Shown here: in pieces, positions 7,061 to 15,438 of the stretch
Position numbering within the stretch: position 1 is the stretch's first letter
Layout of the letters: each line of letters starts with the position of its first letter
NCBI GenBank assembly: GCA_949948715.1
Contig: CATLGW010000009.1
Span: 1 to 64,000, forward strand
Source of the DNA: an uncultured Lachnospiraceae bacterium
GTDB lineage: Bacteria > Bacillota > Clostridia > Lachnospirales > Lachnospiraceae
Direction of reading: 5' to 3'
DNA: 64,000 nt
The notes under the pieces: generated by a model
What the model saw: only the letters and a program-made list of their open reading frames with translations
What the model was told of the DNA's origin: nothing
Databases searched by the model: none
Translations under genes and position numbers: made by a program

Positions 7061-8151
7061 TCATGTACTGCATACCCTTTGTTGGAAAGTATCTCCTTGG
7101 CTTTCTCGATGGAAGCCTCCTCATAAAATTCGATTCGAAGCACACCGCCTTCATATTCTCTGTTGTGCGCAATTCCGATATTTTTAATGTTGATGGCGTT
7201 CAAGGCCAGGATAGTGGCGATGGCGGCCAGCGCGCCGGGCTCGTCGGCAATGTCGATGCATAGGGAATAATCCCTCTTTATGGGACCGCTGGAGGCGGCG
7301 ATGAAGGAATCTCTGTAGGTGCGGGCGCTGTCAAAAAGCCGGTACAGGGCATCTCCGTCCCCGTCCTCCAGCGTTCTCCTGATACAATTCAGGGAATCCG
7401 TGTAGGCCGACAGCAGGGAGCGGATATTTTCCGTGTTGGTGAGGCAGATCTGCTGCCACATGGCGGGGGAGGAGGAGGCGATCCGGGTGATATCCTTGAA
7501 GCCTCCGGCTGCGATCATTTTCATAATGCCCTCTCCGGAATCGCTGTCCCTCACCAGGTTCACCAAAGAGGCGGCGATTACATGGGGCAGGTGGCTTACC
7601 GCGGCGGTGACATAGTCGTGCTGTTCACAGCTTAAGGTCAGGGGGATGGCCCCCAGCCGCGTCACCAGCTCTCTGTAAGCCTCTAATCTGAGGGGGGATA
7701 CCTCCCGGGTGGGGGTCAGGATATAATAGGCATTCTGCAGGAGTACGGCCTTGGAATTTTTGAAGCCTACGCGCTCGCTGCCCGCCATGGGGTGCCCGCC
7801 GATAAACTGGGCGCTCAGTCCCGCCTCACCGACGAAGCGGTGGATGGGAGTCTTGACGCTGCCCACATCCGTGAGCAGACAGTCAGGGGAGATCACTTTC
7901 CCCACGGCCCGAAGGTTCTCGTCGTTTTTCTGTACCGGAGCGCACAGAAAGAGATAGTCACAGTCTGAAAAGCTACGGTCGATGGAAGGGGCGGCGGCAT
8001 TCACCACCCCCTCCTGCAGGGCCAGGGCGGTGGCGTCGGGATTGATGTCGTAGGCGATGATGAAGGTGTCCGGCATCTGCTCCCTCAGGGCCCTGGCGAT
8101 GGAGCCGCCGATCAGCCCCAGACCTATAAAACCACAGGTGATGGAATCCAT
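7051..8151 (-). CDS. tyrA: Prephenate dehydrogenase with C-terminal ACT domain
   Basis: 366 residues. It oxidises prephenate to 4-hydroxyphenylpyruvate in tyrosine synthesis. The N-terminal Rossmann motif GLGLIGGSIA starts near residue 8. The catalytic domain includes the GGHPMAGSERVGF block, which holds the active-site His and substrate Ser/Arg. The last 80 residues, SLCIDIADEPGALAAIATIL onward, form an ACT domain that in this family mediates tyrosine feedback. Start ATG 8151 is chosen over 8193 because aaaggaga lies 10 bases upstream of it. A good promoter lies at 8202-8230 on the same strand, so it appears monocistronic, ending at its own terminator. Confidence 0.95.
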   Translation of the reverse strand: MDSITCGFIGLGLIGGSIARALREQMPDTFIIAYDINPDATALALQEGVVNAAAPSIDRSFSDCDYLFLCAPVQKNDENLRAVGKVISPDCLLTDVGSVKTPIHRFVGEAGLSAQFIGGHPMAGSERVGFKNSKAVLLQNAYYILTPTREVSPLRLEAYRELVTRLGAIPLTLSCEQHDYVTAAVSHLPHVIAASLVNLVRDSDSGEGIMKMIAAGGFKDITRIASSSPAMWQQICLTNTENIRSLLSAYTDSLNCIRRTLEDGDGDALYRLFDSARTYRDSFIAASSGPIKRDYSLCIDIADEPGALAAIATILALNAINIKNIGIAHNREYEGGVLRIEFYEEASIEKAKEILSNKGYAVHERG

Positions 8152-8201
8152 AGATTTAAGTCTCCTTTCACATTGAATGGGTGAAGGTTTCACTGGAATA
8201 G

Positions 8202-8230
8202 ACTATATCACTTTAAAGTATGAAAGTCAA
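8202..8230 (-). promoter_or_regulatory. Sigma-A promoter of tyrA
   Basis: On the minus strand TTGACT (8225-8230) and TATAGT (8202-8207) are separated by 17 bases, about 50 bases upstream of the tyrA start. Confidence 0.75.
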
Positions 8231-8319
8231 TGGGGAGGAAGAGATAGGGCTGTGGGGGCGGGGATATACCGGGCATTGAATTATTTTGGCCGATTTTCGG
8301 TTCGAATACTGTCACTTTT

Positions 8320-8360
8320 GACCGTTTATCTGACACAACCGGTAAACGGTCTTTTATTTT
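8320..8360 (+). terminator. Orphan intrinsic terminator inside the tyrA-tetR gap
   Basis: GACCGTTTA (8320-8328) pairs perfectly with TAAACGGTC (8343-8351), followed by TTTTATTTT. It points to transcription on the plus strand, but no plus-strand gene ends here: the nearest upstream one stops at 7054 behind a convergent gene. It may end an unannotated small RNA or read-through antisense to tyrA. The rest of the 378-base gap 8152-8529 holds the tyrA promoter and the tetR operator region; I see no coding gene in it. Confidence 0.55.
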
Positions 8361-8485
8361 GCAAAAAAAGCGGTGTTGAAGGTAATAGGCTCTGTTTGAG
8401 GGAACCTGCATTGGCCTTGGAAAGAGTGGCCGGGGAGCGGTGGAGGGGATTTTCAATTTAGGGATTGAGAAAATAGGTTGTTTGA

Positions 8486-8517
8486 TATATAATCGATTTA
8501 TATAAACAAGTTATATA
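8486..8517 (+). promoter_or_regulatory. Two overlapping 7-5-7 inverted repeats, candidate TetR operator
   Basis: TATATAA-N5-TTATATA occurs at 8486-8504 and again at 8499-8517, so three half-sites recur every 13 bases directly before the tetR ribosome site (aggagg at 8519-8524). The AT-rich repeats would cover the promoter, which suggests autoregulation by the downstream TetR protein. Confidence 0.5.
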
Positions 8518-8529
8518 TAGGAGGTAGGA

Positions 8530-9081
8530 ATGCCGAAGCAAAGGATTACAAAGGAGATGGTGGTGGAGGCTGCCTTTGAGCTGGCCAGGCGGGGCGGCCT
8601 GGAGCGGGTTACGGTAAAGGGCATCGCGGAGAAACTGGGATGTTCCGTGCAGCCTATTTACAGCTACTGCGAGAATATGGAGGGGCTTAGGAACGATGTG
8701 GCAGAGAGGGCAAGGCGTTTTCTGAGGGAGTATGTGGAGGCCCGTGCGGACAGAGGGGACTTGTTTCGCAGTACGGGGAGGGCGTATCTGCAGGCGGCTA
8801 AGGAGGAGCCTCATATTTTCAGAATGTTTATTTTTCAGGAGAGGAAGAATATTTCGTCTCTGGAGGAATTTTACCGGGCGGAGGCGAATCCGCTGATGGC
8901 GAGAGGGATTGCGGATGCCCTGGGAATCGGTGTTTCGGAGGCGGCGCGGCTGCATTTGAATATGCTGATTTACACCGTCGGCATCGGAACCGTTTTTTCC
9001 GTGGCAACGCCGGGAATACCGGCGGAGGAGGTTTTTTCACAGCAGGAACAGGCGTATCAGGCTTTTTTGCGGGCCCTTTAG
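8530..9081 (+). CDS. TetR/AcrR-family transcriptional regulator
   Basis: 183 residues. The N-terminal TetR DNA-binding domain is clear: ITKEMVVEAAFELARRGGLE, then VTVKGIAEKLGCSVQPIYSYCEN with the typical Y-S/H-Y helix-3 ending. The C-terminal ligand domain is family-specific and its inducer cannot be read. Aggaggt precedes the ATG. The flavodoxin-domain gene starts 52 bases downstream on the same strand, so this pair is probably an operon in which TetR controls itself and the flavodoxin gene through the inverted repeats at 8486-8517. Confidence 0.9.
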   Translation: MPKQRITKEMVVEAAFELARRGGLERVTVKGIAEKLGCSVQPIYSYCENMEGLRNDVAERARRFLREYVEARADRGDLFRSTGRAYLQAAKEEPHIFRMFIFQERKNISSLEEFYRAEANPLMARGIADALGIGVSEAARLHLNMLIYTVGIGTVFSVATPGIPAEEVFSQQEQAYQAFLRAL

Positions 9082-9133
9082 TTTGCGTCCCCGGGCGGCG
9101 CCAGGCGGTGAGCCGGGGGGAAGGAGAAGAGAT

Positions 9134-9664
9134 ATGGATAAAAAAATTTTGACAGTGTATAAAAGCGTAACGGGATTTACCAGGGAATATGCGGAGATGA
9201 TAGCCCGGGAGGTGGGATCCGCGCTGATGGACATTAAGGAGGCAAATGCTAAGAATATGTCGGGCTTCGATGTGATCGTCTTTGGGGGCAGGATGCACGC
9301 CGGGAGGGTGGACGGACTGAAAAGGGCGAAGGAGCTTTATGGGCAAAGCGGGTCGTCGCAGCTCATTGTCTTTGCCACAGGGGCTACTCCCAATGAGGCC
9401 CGGGACATCGTAGAGGAAATGTGGAGAAACAATCTCACCCCTAAGGAACTGTCCCACATCCCTCATTTCTATCTGCAGAGCGGACTGCGCTATGAGAAAA
9501 TGCCCCTGGCGGACCGCTTTATGATGAAGGTCTTTTGTGCGATGATGAAGAGAAAGAAGGATAAGACCGAGTATGAAAGTCAGTGTGAGCGGGTAATCGG
9601 AAGCTCATGCGACATTTCCTCCCGGGAGTACATTCTGCCTCTGCTTGCCTGTCTGAAGGATTGA
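9134..9664 (+). CDS. Flavodoxin-domain protein (HemG-like fold)
   Basis: 176 residues from ATG 9134 after aaggagaaga; an upstream frame from 9083 only reads GC-rich leader. It begins with ILTVYKSVTGFTREYAEMIA, a flavodoxin FMN phosphate loop, followed by DVIVFGGRMHAGRV, the pattern of the flavodoxin domain family that includes menaquinone-dependent protoporphyrinogen oxidase HemG. No haem genes are nearby, so a general FMN electron carrier or quinone reductase is as likely. It is likely co-transcribed with the preceding tetR. Confidence 0.75.
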   Translation: MDKKILTVYKSVTGFTREYAEMIAREVGSALMDIKEANAKNMSGFDVIVFGGRMHAGRVDGLKRAKELYGQSGSSQLIVFATGATPNEARDIVEEMWRNNLTPKELSHIPHFYLQSGLRYEKMPLADRFMMKVFCAMMKRKKDKTEYESQCERVIGSSCDISSREYILPLLACLKD

Positions 9665-9744
9665 CGGCCGGCGTAACGGTTCGGTGCCCGTTTGAACTGA
9701 TTCGGTCCTCTCACTGCAAAATCGTCAGAAATACTAACTATTAC

Positions 9745-9773
9745 TTGTAAAACAAAAGATTTTTTAGTAAAAT
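9745..9773 (+). promoter_or_regulatory. Promoter of the EF-G-like gene
   Basis: TTGTAA (9745-9750) and TAAAAT (9768-9773), spacer 17. Because the -10 covers the ATG at 9772, that codon cannot be the gene start, which supports ATG 9847. Confidence 0.65.
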
Positions 9774-9846
9774 GGACGTATGGGGTTTCCCGCGCGGTAA
9801 GGATTTCCGGCAGATTACCCCCAAATATCATAATGGAGGACGGAAT

Positions 9847-11937
9847 ATGAATATTTACACAACTGACAAGATTCGTAACGTGGTACTGCTGGGGCACGGC
9901 GGCAGCGGCAAGACCAGCCTGGCGGAAGCGTTTGCCTATTTGTCCGGCATTACATCACGGTTGGGAAAGGTGACTGACGGGAACACCGTGAGCGACTACA
10001 GCAAAGAAGAACAGAGAAGAAAATTTTCCATCAGCGCCTCCGTCATTCCGATTGAGTGGGAAGGTTATAAGATCAATGTGATAGACACCCCGGGTTATTT
10101 TGACTTTGTGGGCGAGGTGGAGGAAGCGGTCAGCGCCGCGGGCGCGGCTATCATCGTGGTGAACGGCAAGTCCGGCATCGAGGTGGGGACTCAGAAGGCC
10201 TGGGAGCTTTGTGAGAAATACAAGCTGCCCAGATTTATCTATGTGTCCAATATCGATGTGGACAATGCCTCCTTCCGCCAGGTGGTGGAGGATATGACGA
10301 ATCTCTACGGGAAGAAGATGGCGCCCTTCAATCTTCCTATCCGTGAGAACGAGAAGTTCGTGGGCTATGTGAATGTCATTACGGAGACCGGAAACCGCTG
10401 GGAGGGCAAGGAAGTGGTGCCCTGTGAGGTGCCGGATTACAACAAGGCAAATCTCCAGATCTGCCGGGATACTTTGATGGAGGCCGTGGCGGAGACCAGC
10501 GAGGAGCTGATGGACCGGTATTTCAGCGGGGAGCAGTTCTCCGAGGCGGAGATCCGCGCCGCTTTGCGGACCAATGTCTGCGAGGGCAGCATCGTTCCCA
10601 TGACCATGGGCTCCAACACTCTGTGCCAGGGCGTGTACACGCTGTTGGACGACATTGTGAAGTATATGCCCAGCCCCGAGAACCGCGAGGTGGCCGGCAT
10701 CAATATGAAGACCAATGAGATCTATCACGCGGACTATGATTTCGCAAAGGCGAAATCTGCCTATATCTGGAAGACCATGGTGGATCCCTTTATCGGCAAA
10801 TATTCCCTGATCAAGGTAAATTCCGGCGTGCTGAAGACGGACGATCTGCTCTACAACGTGGACCGGGATATCGAGGAGAAGGTGGGCAAGCTCTATGTGA
10901 TGCAGGGCAACAAGCCCATCGAGGTGAGCGAACTCCACGCGGGGGACATCGGCGCTTTGGCGAAGCTGACGGCAGCCAGAACGGGCAACAGCCTCTCCAC
11001 ACGGGCTACCACAATCAAATTCGGCGGAATGGATATCTCCACCCCCTATACTTATATGCGCTATATGCCCAAGAACAAGGGCGATGTGGATAAGCTCTCC
11101 CAGGCTCTGCAGAAGCTCTCCCACGAGGATTTGACACTGAAGTCGGTGAACGACGCCGAGAACCGCCAGCAGCTTATCTACGGCATGGGAGACCAGCATT
11201 TGGATATCGTGGTTTCCAGACTGTTAAATGAGTACAAGGTGGAAGTGGAGCTGATGAAGCCGAAGATCGCGTATAGAGAGACTGTAAAGAAGACTTCGGA
11301 TGTGGAATACAAATATAAGAAGCAGTCCGGCGGACACGGACAGTACGGCCATGTGAAAATGCGCTTCTCGCCCTCGGGAGATCTGTCTCAGAGCTATGTG
11401 TTTGAGCAGGAGGTTGTGGGCGGAGCCGTTCCCAAGAATTTCTTCCCGGCGGTGGAGAAGGGATTGCAGGATTCCATGGACAGGGGGCCCTTGGCGGCGT
11501 ATCCCGTGGTAGGCGTGAAGGCCGTGCTCTACGACGGATCCTATCATCCGGTGGACTCCTCCGAGATGGCCTTTAAGATGGCGACCATTCAGGCCTTCAA
11601 GAAGGGCTTTATGGAGGCTCAGCCCGTCCTTTTGGAGCCCATTATGTCTCTGAAAGTGACAGTGCCCGACGCAAGCACCGGCGACGTCATGGGCGATCTG
11701 AACAAGAGGCGGGGCCGTGTTCTGGGCATGAATCCTCTTCCGGGAGGAAAGCAGGTCATAGAGGCGGACATTCCCATGAGCGGGCTTTTGGGGTACTGCA
11801 CGGATCTGCGCTCCATTACCGGAGGCAGAGGGGAGTACGCCTATGAGTTCTCCCGCTATGAGCAGGCTCCCTCGGATGTGCAGGCAAACGAGGTGGCGGC
11901 GAGAGCGGCCAAGGTGGCGGAGAACAGCGGCGAGTGA
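9847..11937 (+). CDS. Elongation factor G-like translational GTPase (non-canonical paralogue)
   Basis: 696 residues from ATG 9847, 6 bases after ggaggacgg. Domains follow EF-G: GTPase (1-275), domain II, III, IV (YRETVKKTSDVEYKYKKQSG; GHGQYGHVKMRF) and V (EPIMSLKVTVPDASTGDVMG; RGRVLGMNP). P-loop GHGGSGKT is at 16-23 and DTPG at 80-83. The guanine-specificity motif, usually NKxD, reads SNID at 134-137, and the later SA motif reads GSN, so this is the divergent EF-G-like branch that lies close to ribosomal-protection proteins. Its exact role (back-up translocase, ribosome rescue or recycling) is unknown. It has its own promoter and no str-operon neighbours (rpsL, rpsG, tuf). Confidence 0.85.
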   Translation: MNIYTTDKIRNVVLLGHGGSGKTSLAEAFAYLSGITSRLGKVTDGNTVSDYSKEEQRRKFSISASVIPIEWEGYKINVIDTPGYFDFVGEVEEAVSAAGAAIIVVNGKSGIEVGTQKAWELCEKYKLPRFIYVSNIDVDNASFRQVVEDMTNLYGKKMAPFNLPIRENEKFVGYVNVITETGNRWEGKEVVPCEVPDYNKANLQICRDTLMEAVAETSEELMDRYFSGEQFSEAEIRAALRTNVCEGSIVPMTMGSNTLCQGVYTLLDDIVKYMPSPENREVAGINMKTNEIYHADYDFAKAKSAYIWKTMVDPFIGKYSLIKVNSGVLKTDDLLYNVDRDIEEKVGKLYVMQGNKPIEVSELHAGDIGALAKLTAARTGNSLSTRATTIKFGGMDISTPYTYMRYMPKNKGDVDKLSQALQKLSHEDLTLKSVNDAENRQQLIYGMGDQHLDIVVSRLLNEYKVEVELMKPKIAYRETVKKTSDVEYKYKKQSGGHGQYGHVKMRFSPSGDLSQSYVFEQEVVGGAVPKNFFPAVEKGLQDSMDRGPLAAYPVVGVKAVLYDGSYHPVDSSEMAFKMATIQAFKKGFMEAQPVLLEPIMSLKVTVPDASTGDVMGDLNKRRGRVLGMNPLPGGKQVIEADIPMSGLLGYCTDLRSITGGRGEYAYEFSRYEQAPSDVQANEVAARAAKVAENSGE

Positions 11938-12027
11938 GCCTGTGACGGGGAGACAAAACCAGTTCGGCCATAGGGCACCGCGAAGTCAAAATCCCGTCTG
12001 TATGGGAGTCCTGGAGACCGGAAAAAA

Positions 12028-12069
12028 TTCCCCGTTCTTCTTGACAGAACGGGGAAAAGAGGATAAAAT
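12028..12069 (+). promoter_or_regulatory. leuS promoter with its -35 box inside a hairpin
   Basis: TTGACA (12041-12046) and TAAAAT (12064-12069), spacer 17. The -35 sits in the loop of a perfect 11-base-pair inverted repeat, TTCCCCGTTCT (12028-12038) with AGAACGGGGAA (12046-12056). The minus strand has AATTTTTT after this stem, so it also resembles a terminator in that direction. Confidence 0.7.
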
Positions 12070-12077
12070 AAGCGTCA

Positions 12078-12350
12078 TAAGTCACAAGAAAGTCAAAAGA
12101 CGCAGAGAAGGAATAGTAAGAGTATCAGGCTTTCAGAGAGCTGCCGGTTGGTGAGAGGCAGCAGCGCAGTACTCCCAACTGGCCTTTGAGTCCCTGACAG
12201 GAAGCGAGAGGCGTGTGTAGTGTCAGGCGTTTTATCCCGTTAGAGATAGCAAAGTGCGCGGGGCGGTATCCCCGTGAAGCAGAGTGGTACCACGGAATGG
12301 AAGCCCTTTCGTCTCTGAGGAGCGAAGGGGCTTTCATATGCTTTTTTAAG
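12078..12350 (+). promoter_or_regulatory. T-box riboswitch (leucyl-tRNA sensing, upstream of leuS)
   Basis: The leader shows the T-box parts in order: Stem I with an AGAGAG start (12135-12140) and a GGTTGGTGAGAG apical region; a candidate CTC specifier near 12172-12174 (tentative); the conserved T-box bulge sequence AGAGTGGTACCACGG at 12281-12295; and the competing terminator with AAGCCC (12301-12306) pairing GGGCTT (12328-12333) around TTCG/CGAA. Uncharged tRNA-Leu would stabilise the antiterminator and let transcription reach leuS. The U-run after the terminator is broken (tttcatatgctttttt). Confidence 0.9.
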
Positions 12351-12494
12351 AATTGCTTTACCGGCATCAGCCCGGACAGTGCTATGCAGGACATGGTACC
12401 GGGAGGGCAGATGCGGAACTTAAAAGTCCGGCTAAGAAGAGTCAAGTTATTTGGTAAAAGGTTTAGCTGGACAGGTGAAGTTGCGAAGGCGCAT

Positions 12495-12539
12495 GAGAGC
12501 AAATTTCATGAGATTACTTGCGAATGAAATTTGTCTCTC
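12495..12539 (+). repeat. Long hairpin in the leuS leader after the T-box
   Basis: GAGAGCAAATTTCAT (12495-12509) pairs with ATGAAATTTGTCTCTC (12524-12539) with one bulged base and a 14-base loop. A second small hairpin, GTCGC/GCGAC at 12576-12588, follows just before the leuS Shine-Dalgarno. The 260-base spacer 12350-12609 is not explained by the T-box itself. Confidence 0.6.
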
Positions 12540-12609
12540 CTGGATATGCGGCGAAGAAACTTCAGCTTTAGTGCCGTCGCGCAGCGACTTTAAAAAAGGA
12601 GGAAATATT

Positions 12610-15021
12610 ATGTCGGTTCCTTATAATCACCATGAGGTGGAGCAGAAGTGGCAGAAGGTATGGGACGGGGAGAATGCGTTTAAGACCTCCGATGACTACA
12701 GCAAGCCCAAATATTATGCGCTGGTGGAATTCCCCTACCCCTCCGGACAGGGCCTGCACGTAGGGCATCCCAGGCCCTACACCGCGCTGGACATCGTGGC
12801 CCGCAAGAGGAGAATGCAGGGATACAATGTGCTGTATCCCATGGGATTTGACGCTTTCGGTCTGCCCACCGAGAATTATGCCATTGCCAACAAGATCCAC
12901 CCCAGGATCGTGACGAAGAACAATGTGGAGAGATTCAAGGGACAGCTTCACTCCCTGGGATATTCCTTTGACTGGGACAGGGAGATCAATACCACGGATC
13001 CGGAATATTACAAGTGGACCCAGTGGATTTTTTTAAAGCTGTTCAAGGCCGGACTGGCTTACAAGTCGGAGATGCCCATCAACTGGTGCACCTCCTGCAA
13101 GGTAGGTCTGGCAAACGAGGAGGTCGTGAACGGGGTCTGCGAGCGCTGCGGCTCCGAGGTGGTGCGCAAGGTCAAGAGTCAGTGGATGTTAAAGATCACC
13201 GACTATGCGGAGAAGCTGATTCAGGGGCTGGACACCGTGGATTATGTGGAGCGCATCAAGGTCTCCCAGAAGAACTGGATCGGAAAGTCCCAGGGTGCGG
13301 AGGTGGATTTCGTGCTGTCCGGCAAGGAGGACAGACTTAGGATTTACACCACCCGGCCTGACACTCTGTTCGGAGCCACCTACATGGTTTTGTCGCCGGA
13401 GCATCCGTTGATCGATAAGTATAAGGATGAGATCGGCAACTGGGACCAGGTGGTGGCTTACCGGGAGATGGCGTCCAAAAAATCGGATTTTGAGCGCACG
13501 GAGCTCTCCAAGGAGAAGACCGGCGTGGCCGTTATGGGGCTCACTGCCGTCAATCCGGTGAACGGTCAGGAAATTCCCATCTGGATTTCCGATTATGTAC
13601 TGATGAGCTACGGGACGGGTGCCATTATGGCGGTGCCTGCCCACGACGAGAGAGACTGGGAGTTTGCAAAGAAGTTCGGCCTTCCCATCATTGAGGTGGT
13701 GGCGGGGAGCCCTGTCAGCGTGGAGGAGGCTGTCTACACGGACGTGGCTTCCGGGACGCTGTGTAATTCGGATTTCCTGGACGGACTTTCCGTGGCACAG
13801 GCCAAGGAGAAGATTATTTCCTTCCTGGAGGAGAGGGGGATCGGCTCCCGCAAGACCAATTACAAGCTGAGAGACTGGGTGTTTTCCAGACAGCGTTACT
13901 GGGGGGAGCCCATTCCCGTCGTGTTCTGCGAGAAGTGCGGCTATGTCCCTCTGGATGAGAGCGAGCTGCCCCTGGAGCTTCCGGAGGTGGAGAGCTATAT
14001 GCCTACGGACAGCGGAGATTCCCCTCTGGCTGCCATGACGGATTGGGTGAACACTGTCTGCCCCTGCTGTGGCGGGCCCGGGAAGCGGGAGACGGACACC
14101 ATGCCTCAGTGGGCGGGTTCCTCCTGGTATTTCCTGCGGTACACGGATCCTCACAATGACAGGGAGCTGGCCTCTAAGGAAGCATTGAATTACTGGATGC
14201 CTGTAGACTGGTATAACGGCGGCATGGAGCATACTACCCTTCACCTGCTCTATTCCCGTTTCTGGCACAGGTTCCTCTATGATCAGGAGATCGTAAACAC
14301 GCCGGAGCCCTACCAAAAGAGGACCAGCCACGGCATGATTCTGGGCTCCAACGGAGAGAAGATGTCCAAATCCCGGGGAAACGTGGTAAATCCTGATGAG
14401 ATTGTGCGGGATTACGGCGCGGATACTCTGCGCACCTACGAAATGTTTATCGGGGCCTTTGACCTGAGCGCCGCCTGGAGCGAGGACGGCGTGAAGGGCT
14501 GTCGCAGATTCTTGGAGAGAGTGTGGAAGCTGCAGGATATGATAACGGAGGGGGACGGCTACAGCGCGGATCTGGAGACAAAAATGCACCAGACCATCAA
14601 GAAGGTCAGCGGGGATTTCGAGAGCCTGAAATACAACACCGCCATTGCGGCCATGATGGCTCTGATCAATGAGTTTTACAGAAAGAACGCCGTCACCAGG
14701 GGAGAGTACAAGACCCTGCTCATCCTGTTGAACCCGGTGGCGCCTCATATCACGGAGGAGCTCTGGGAGGCGGCGGGCTTTGAGGGGAGGCTGTATCAGG
14801 CATCCTGGCCCGAGTACGACGAGGACAAGACGGTGGAGAGCACCGTGGAGATTGCCGTCCAGGTCAACGGAAAGCTGAGGCTGACCATAAATATCGCCAG
14901 GGATGAGGAGAAGGATGCGGTGATAGCCAGGGCAAAGGAGGCTCTGGGGGATAAGCTCTCCGGGAATATCGTCAAGGAGATCTATGTGCCCGGGAAGATA
15001 GTGAATATTGTGGCAAAGTAA
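12610..15021 (+). CDS. leuS: Leucyl-tRNA synthetase
   Basis: 803 residues from ATG 12610, 6 bases after aaaaggagga; the open frame extends upstream to 12451 but only through leader sequence. It charges tRNA-Leu. The class I signature HVGH is at residues 50-53 within [16 protein letters not shown], the zinc/CP1 editing region follows ([10 protein letters not shown] is the editing-pocket motif), and KMSKS is near residue 584 ([10 protein letters not shown]). Length is normal for bacterial LeuRS. Expression is controlled by the upstream T-box. It ends 36 bases before a bidirectional terminator. Confidence 0.98.
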   Translation: MSVPYNHHEVEQKWQKVWDGENAFKTSDDYSKPKYYALVEFPYPSGQGLHVGHPRPYTALDIVARKRRMQGYNVLYPMGFDAFGLPTENYAIANKIHPRIVTKNNVERFKGQLHSLGYSFDWDREINTTDPEYYKWTQWIFLKLFKAGLAYKSEMPINWCTSCKVGLANEEVVNGVCERCGSEVVRKVKSQWMLKITDYAEKLIQGLDTVDYVERIKVSQKNWIGKSQGAEVDFVLSGKEDRLRIYTTRPDTLFGATYMVLSPEHPLIDKYKDEIGNWDQVVAYREMASKKSDFERTELSKEKTGVAVMGLTAVNPVNGQEIPIWISDYVLMSYGTGAIMAVPAHDERDWEFAKKFGLPIIEVVAGSPVSVEEAVYTDVASGTLCNSDFLDGLSVAQAKEKIISFLEERGIGSRKTNYKLRDWVFSRQRYWGEPIPVVFCEKCGYVPLDESELPLELPEVESYMPTDSGDSPLAAMTDWVNTVCPCCGGPGKRETDTMPQWAGSSWYFLRYTDPHNDRELASKEALNYWMPVDWYNGGMEHTTLHLLYSRFWHRFLYDQEIVNTPEPYQKRTSHGMILGSNGEKMSKSRGNVVNPDEIVRDYGADTLRTYEMFIGAFDLSAAWSEDGVKGCRRFLERVWKLQDMITEGDGYSADLETKMHQTIKKVSGDFESLKYNTAIAAMMALINEFYRKNAVTRGEYKTLLILLNPVAPHITEELWEAAGFEGRLYQASWPEYDEDKTVESTVEIAVQVNGKLRLTINIARDEEKDAVIARAKEALGDKLSGNIVKEIYVPGKIVNIVAK

Positions 15022-15056
15022 CCTGATATAACGAATTGTAAATCACCGATGCGGCG

Positions 15057-15089
15057 AAAAGGGCGTCCCTCACTGGGGAGCGCCCTTTT
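15057..15089. terminator. Shared bidirectional terminator of leuS and the convergent gene
   Basis: AAAAGGGCG (15057-15065) pairs with CGCCCTTTT (15081-15089). Runs of A and T on the two sides allow termination on both strands. It overlaps the last codons of the minus-strand gene ending at 15070. Confidence 0.8.
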
Positions 15090-15387
15090 GCTGTGCAGCC
15101 TGTTTGGACTGCGATAAGATTTTGTCGATCTGCGACAGCTCCTCCGGGGTGCTGTGCTTTTTGATGGCGGCGATGGCGGCGCTCATTTCCCGGGATGTGA
15201 AAGCAAGCTGTTCCTCCTTGGCCCTGCGCATCATGGGGAGCATATAGGCCATCATTTCCTTTTGGCTTTTGCCGTGGCCATCCGCGAAAAGCTGTCCCAG
15301 GAAATCCAGCTTGCGCTTGGGGATATCCCGCACCAGCTCGTCGTCCATCCAGGAGGGATGGGTTTTGTTATTGTTTTCTTCGCTCAT
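15070..15387 (-). CDS. Conserved-looking hypothetical protein (helical, DUF-like)
   Basis: 105 residues with agagaggt upstream of ATG 15387. The N-terminus THPSWMDDELVRDIPKRKLDFLGQLF leads into a Met/Gln-rich helix (KEMMAYMLPMMRRAKEEQLAF) and ends in a Ser/Gln-rich tail. There is no signal peptide or membrane helix, so it is likely cytoplasmic. It lies 51 bases downstream of the Met-rich gene on the same strand and ends at a shared terminator. I do not know a function. Confidence 0.65.
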   Translation of the reverse strand: MSEENNNKTHPSWMDDELVRDIPKRKLDFLGQLFADGHGKSQKEMMAYMLPMMRRAKEEQLAFTSREMSAAIAAIKKHSTPEELSQIDKILSQSKQAAQQKGAPQ

Positions 15388-15438
15388 AATTACCTCTCTT
15401 ATATAGGATTATGTTTCATAAATTACTGCCTGTTATTT

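Noticed and set aside
8177-8461. Open frame of 94 codons in the tyrA-tetR gap
   Set aside because: It runs through the tyrA promoter, the orphan terminator and low-complexity sequence, with no homology or good ribosome site.
9955-11199. Long minus-strand open frame (414 codons) opposite the EF-G-like gene
   Set aside because: It is antisense to a clearly conserved GTPase, has no ribosome site and its composition (His/Leu/Gln-rich) is the mirror of the real gene's codon use.
13189-14748. Minus-strand open frame of 519 codons opposite leuS
   Set aside because: Shadow of leuS; no start signal or recognisable domain.
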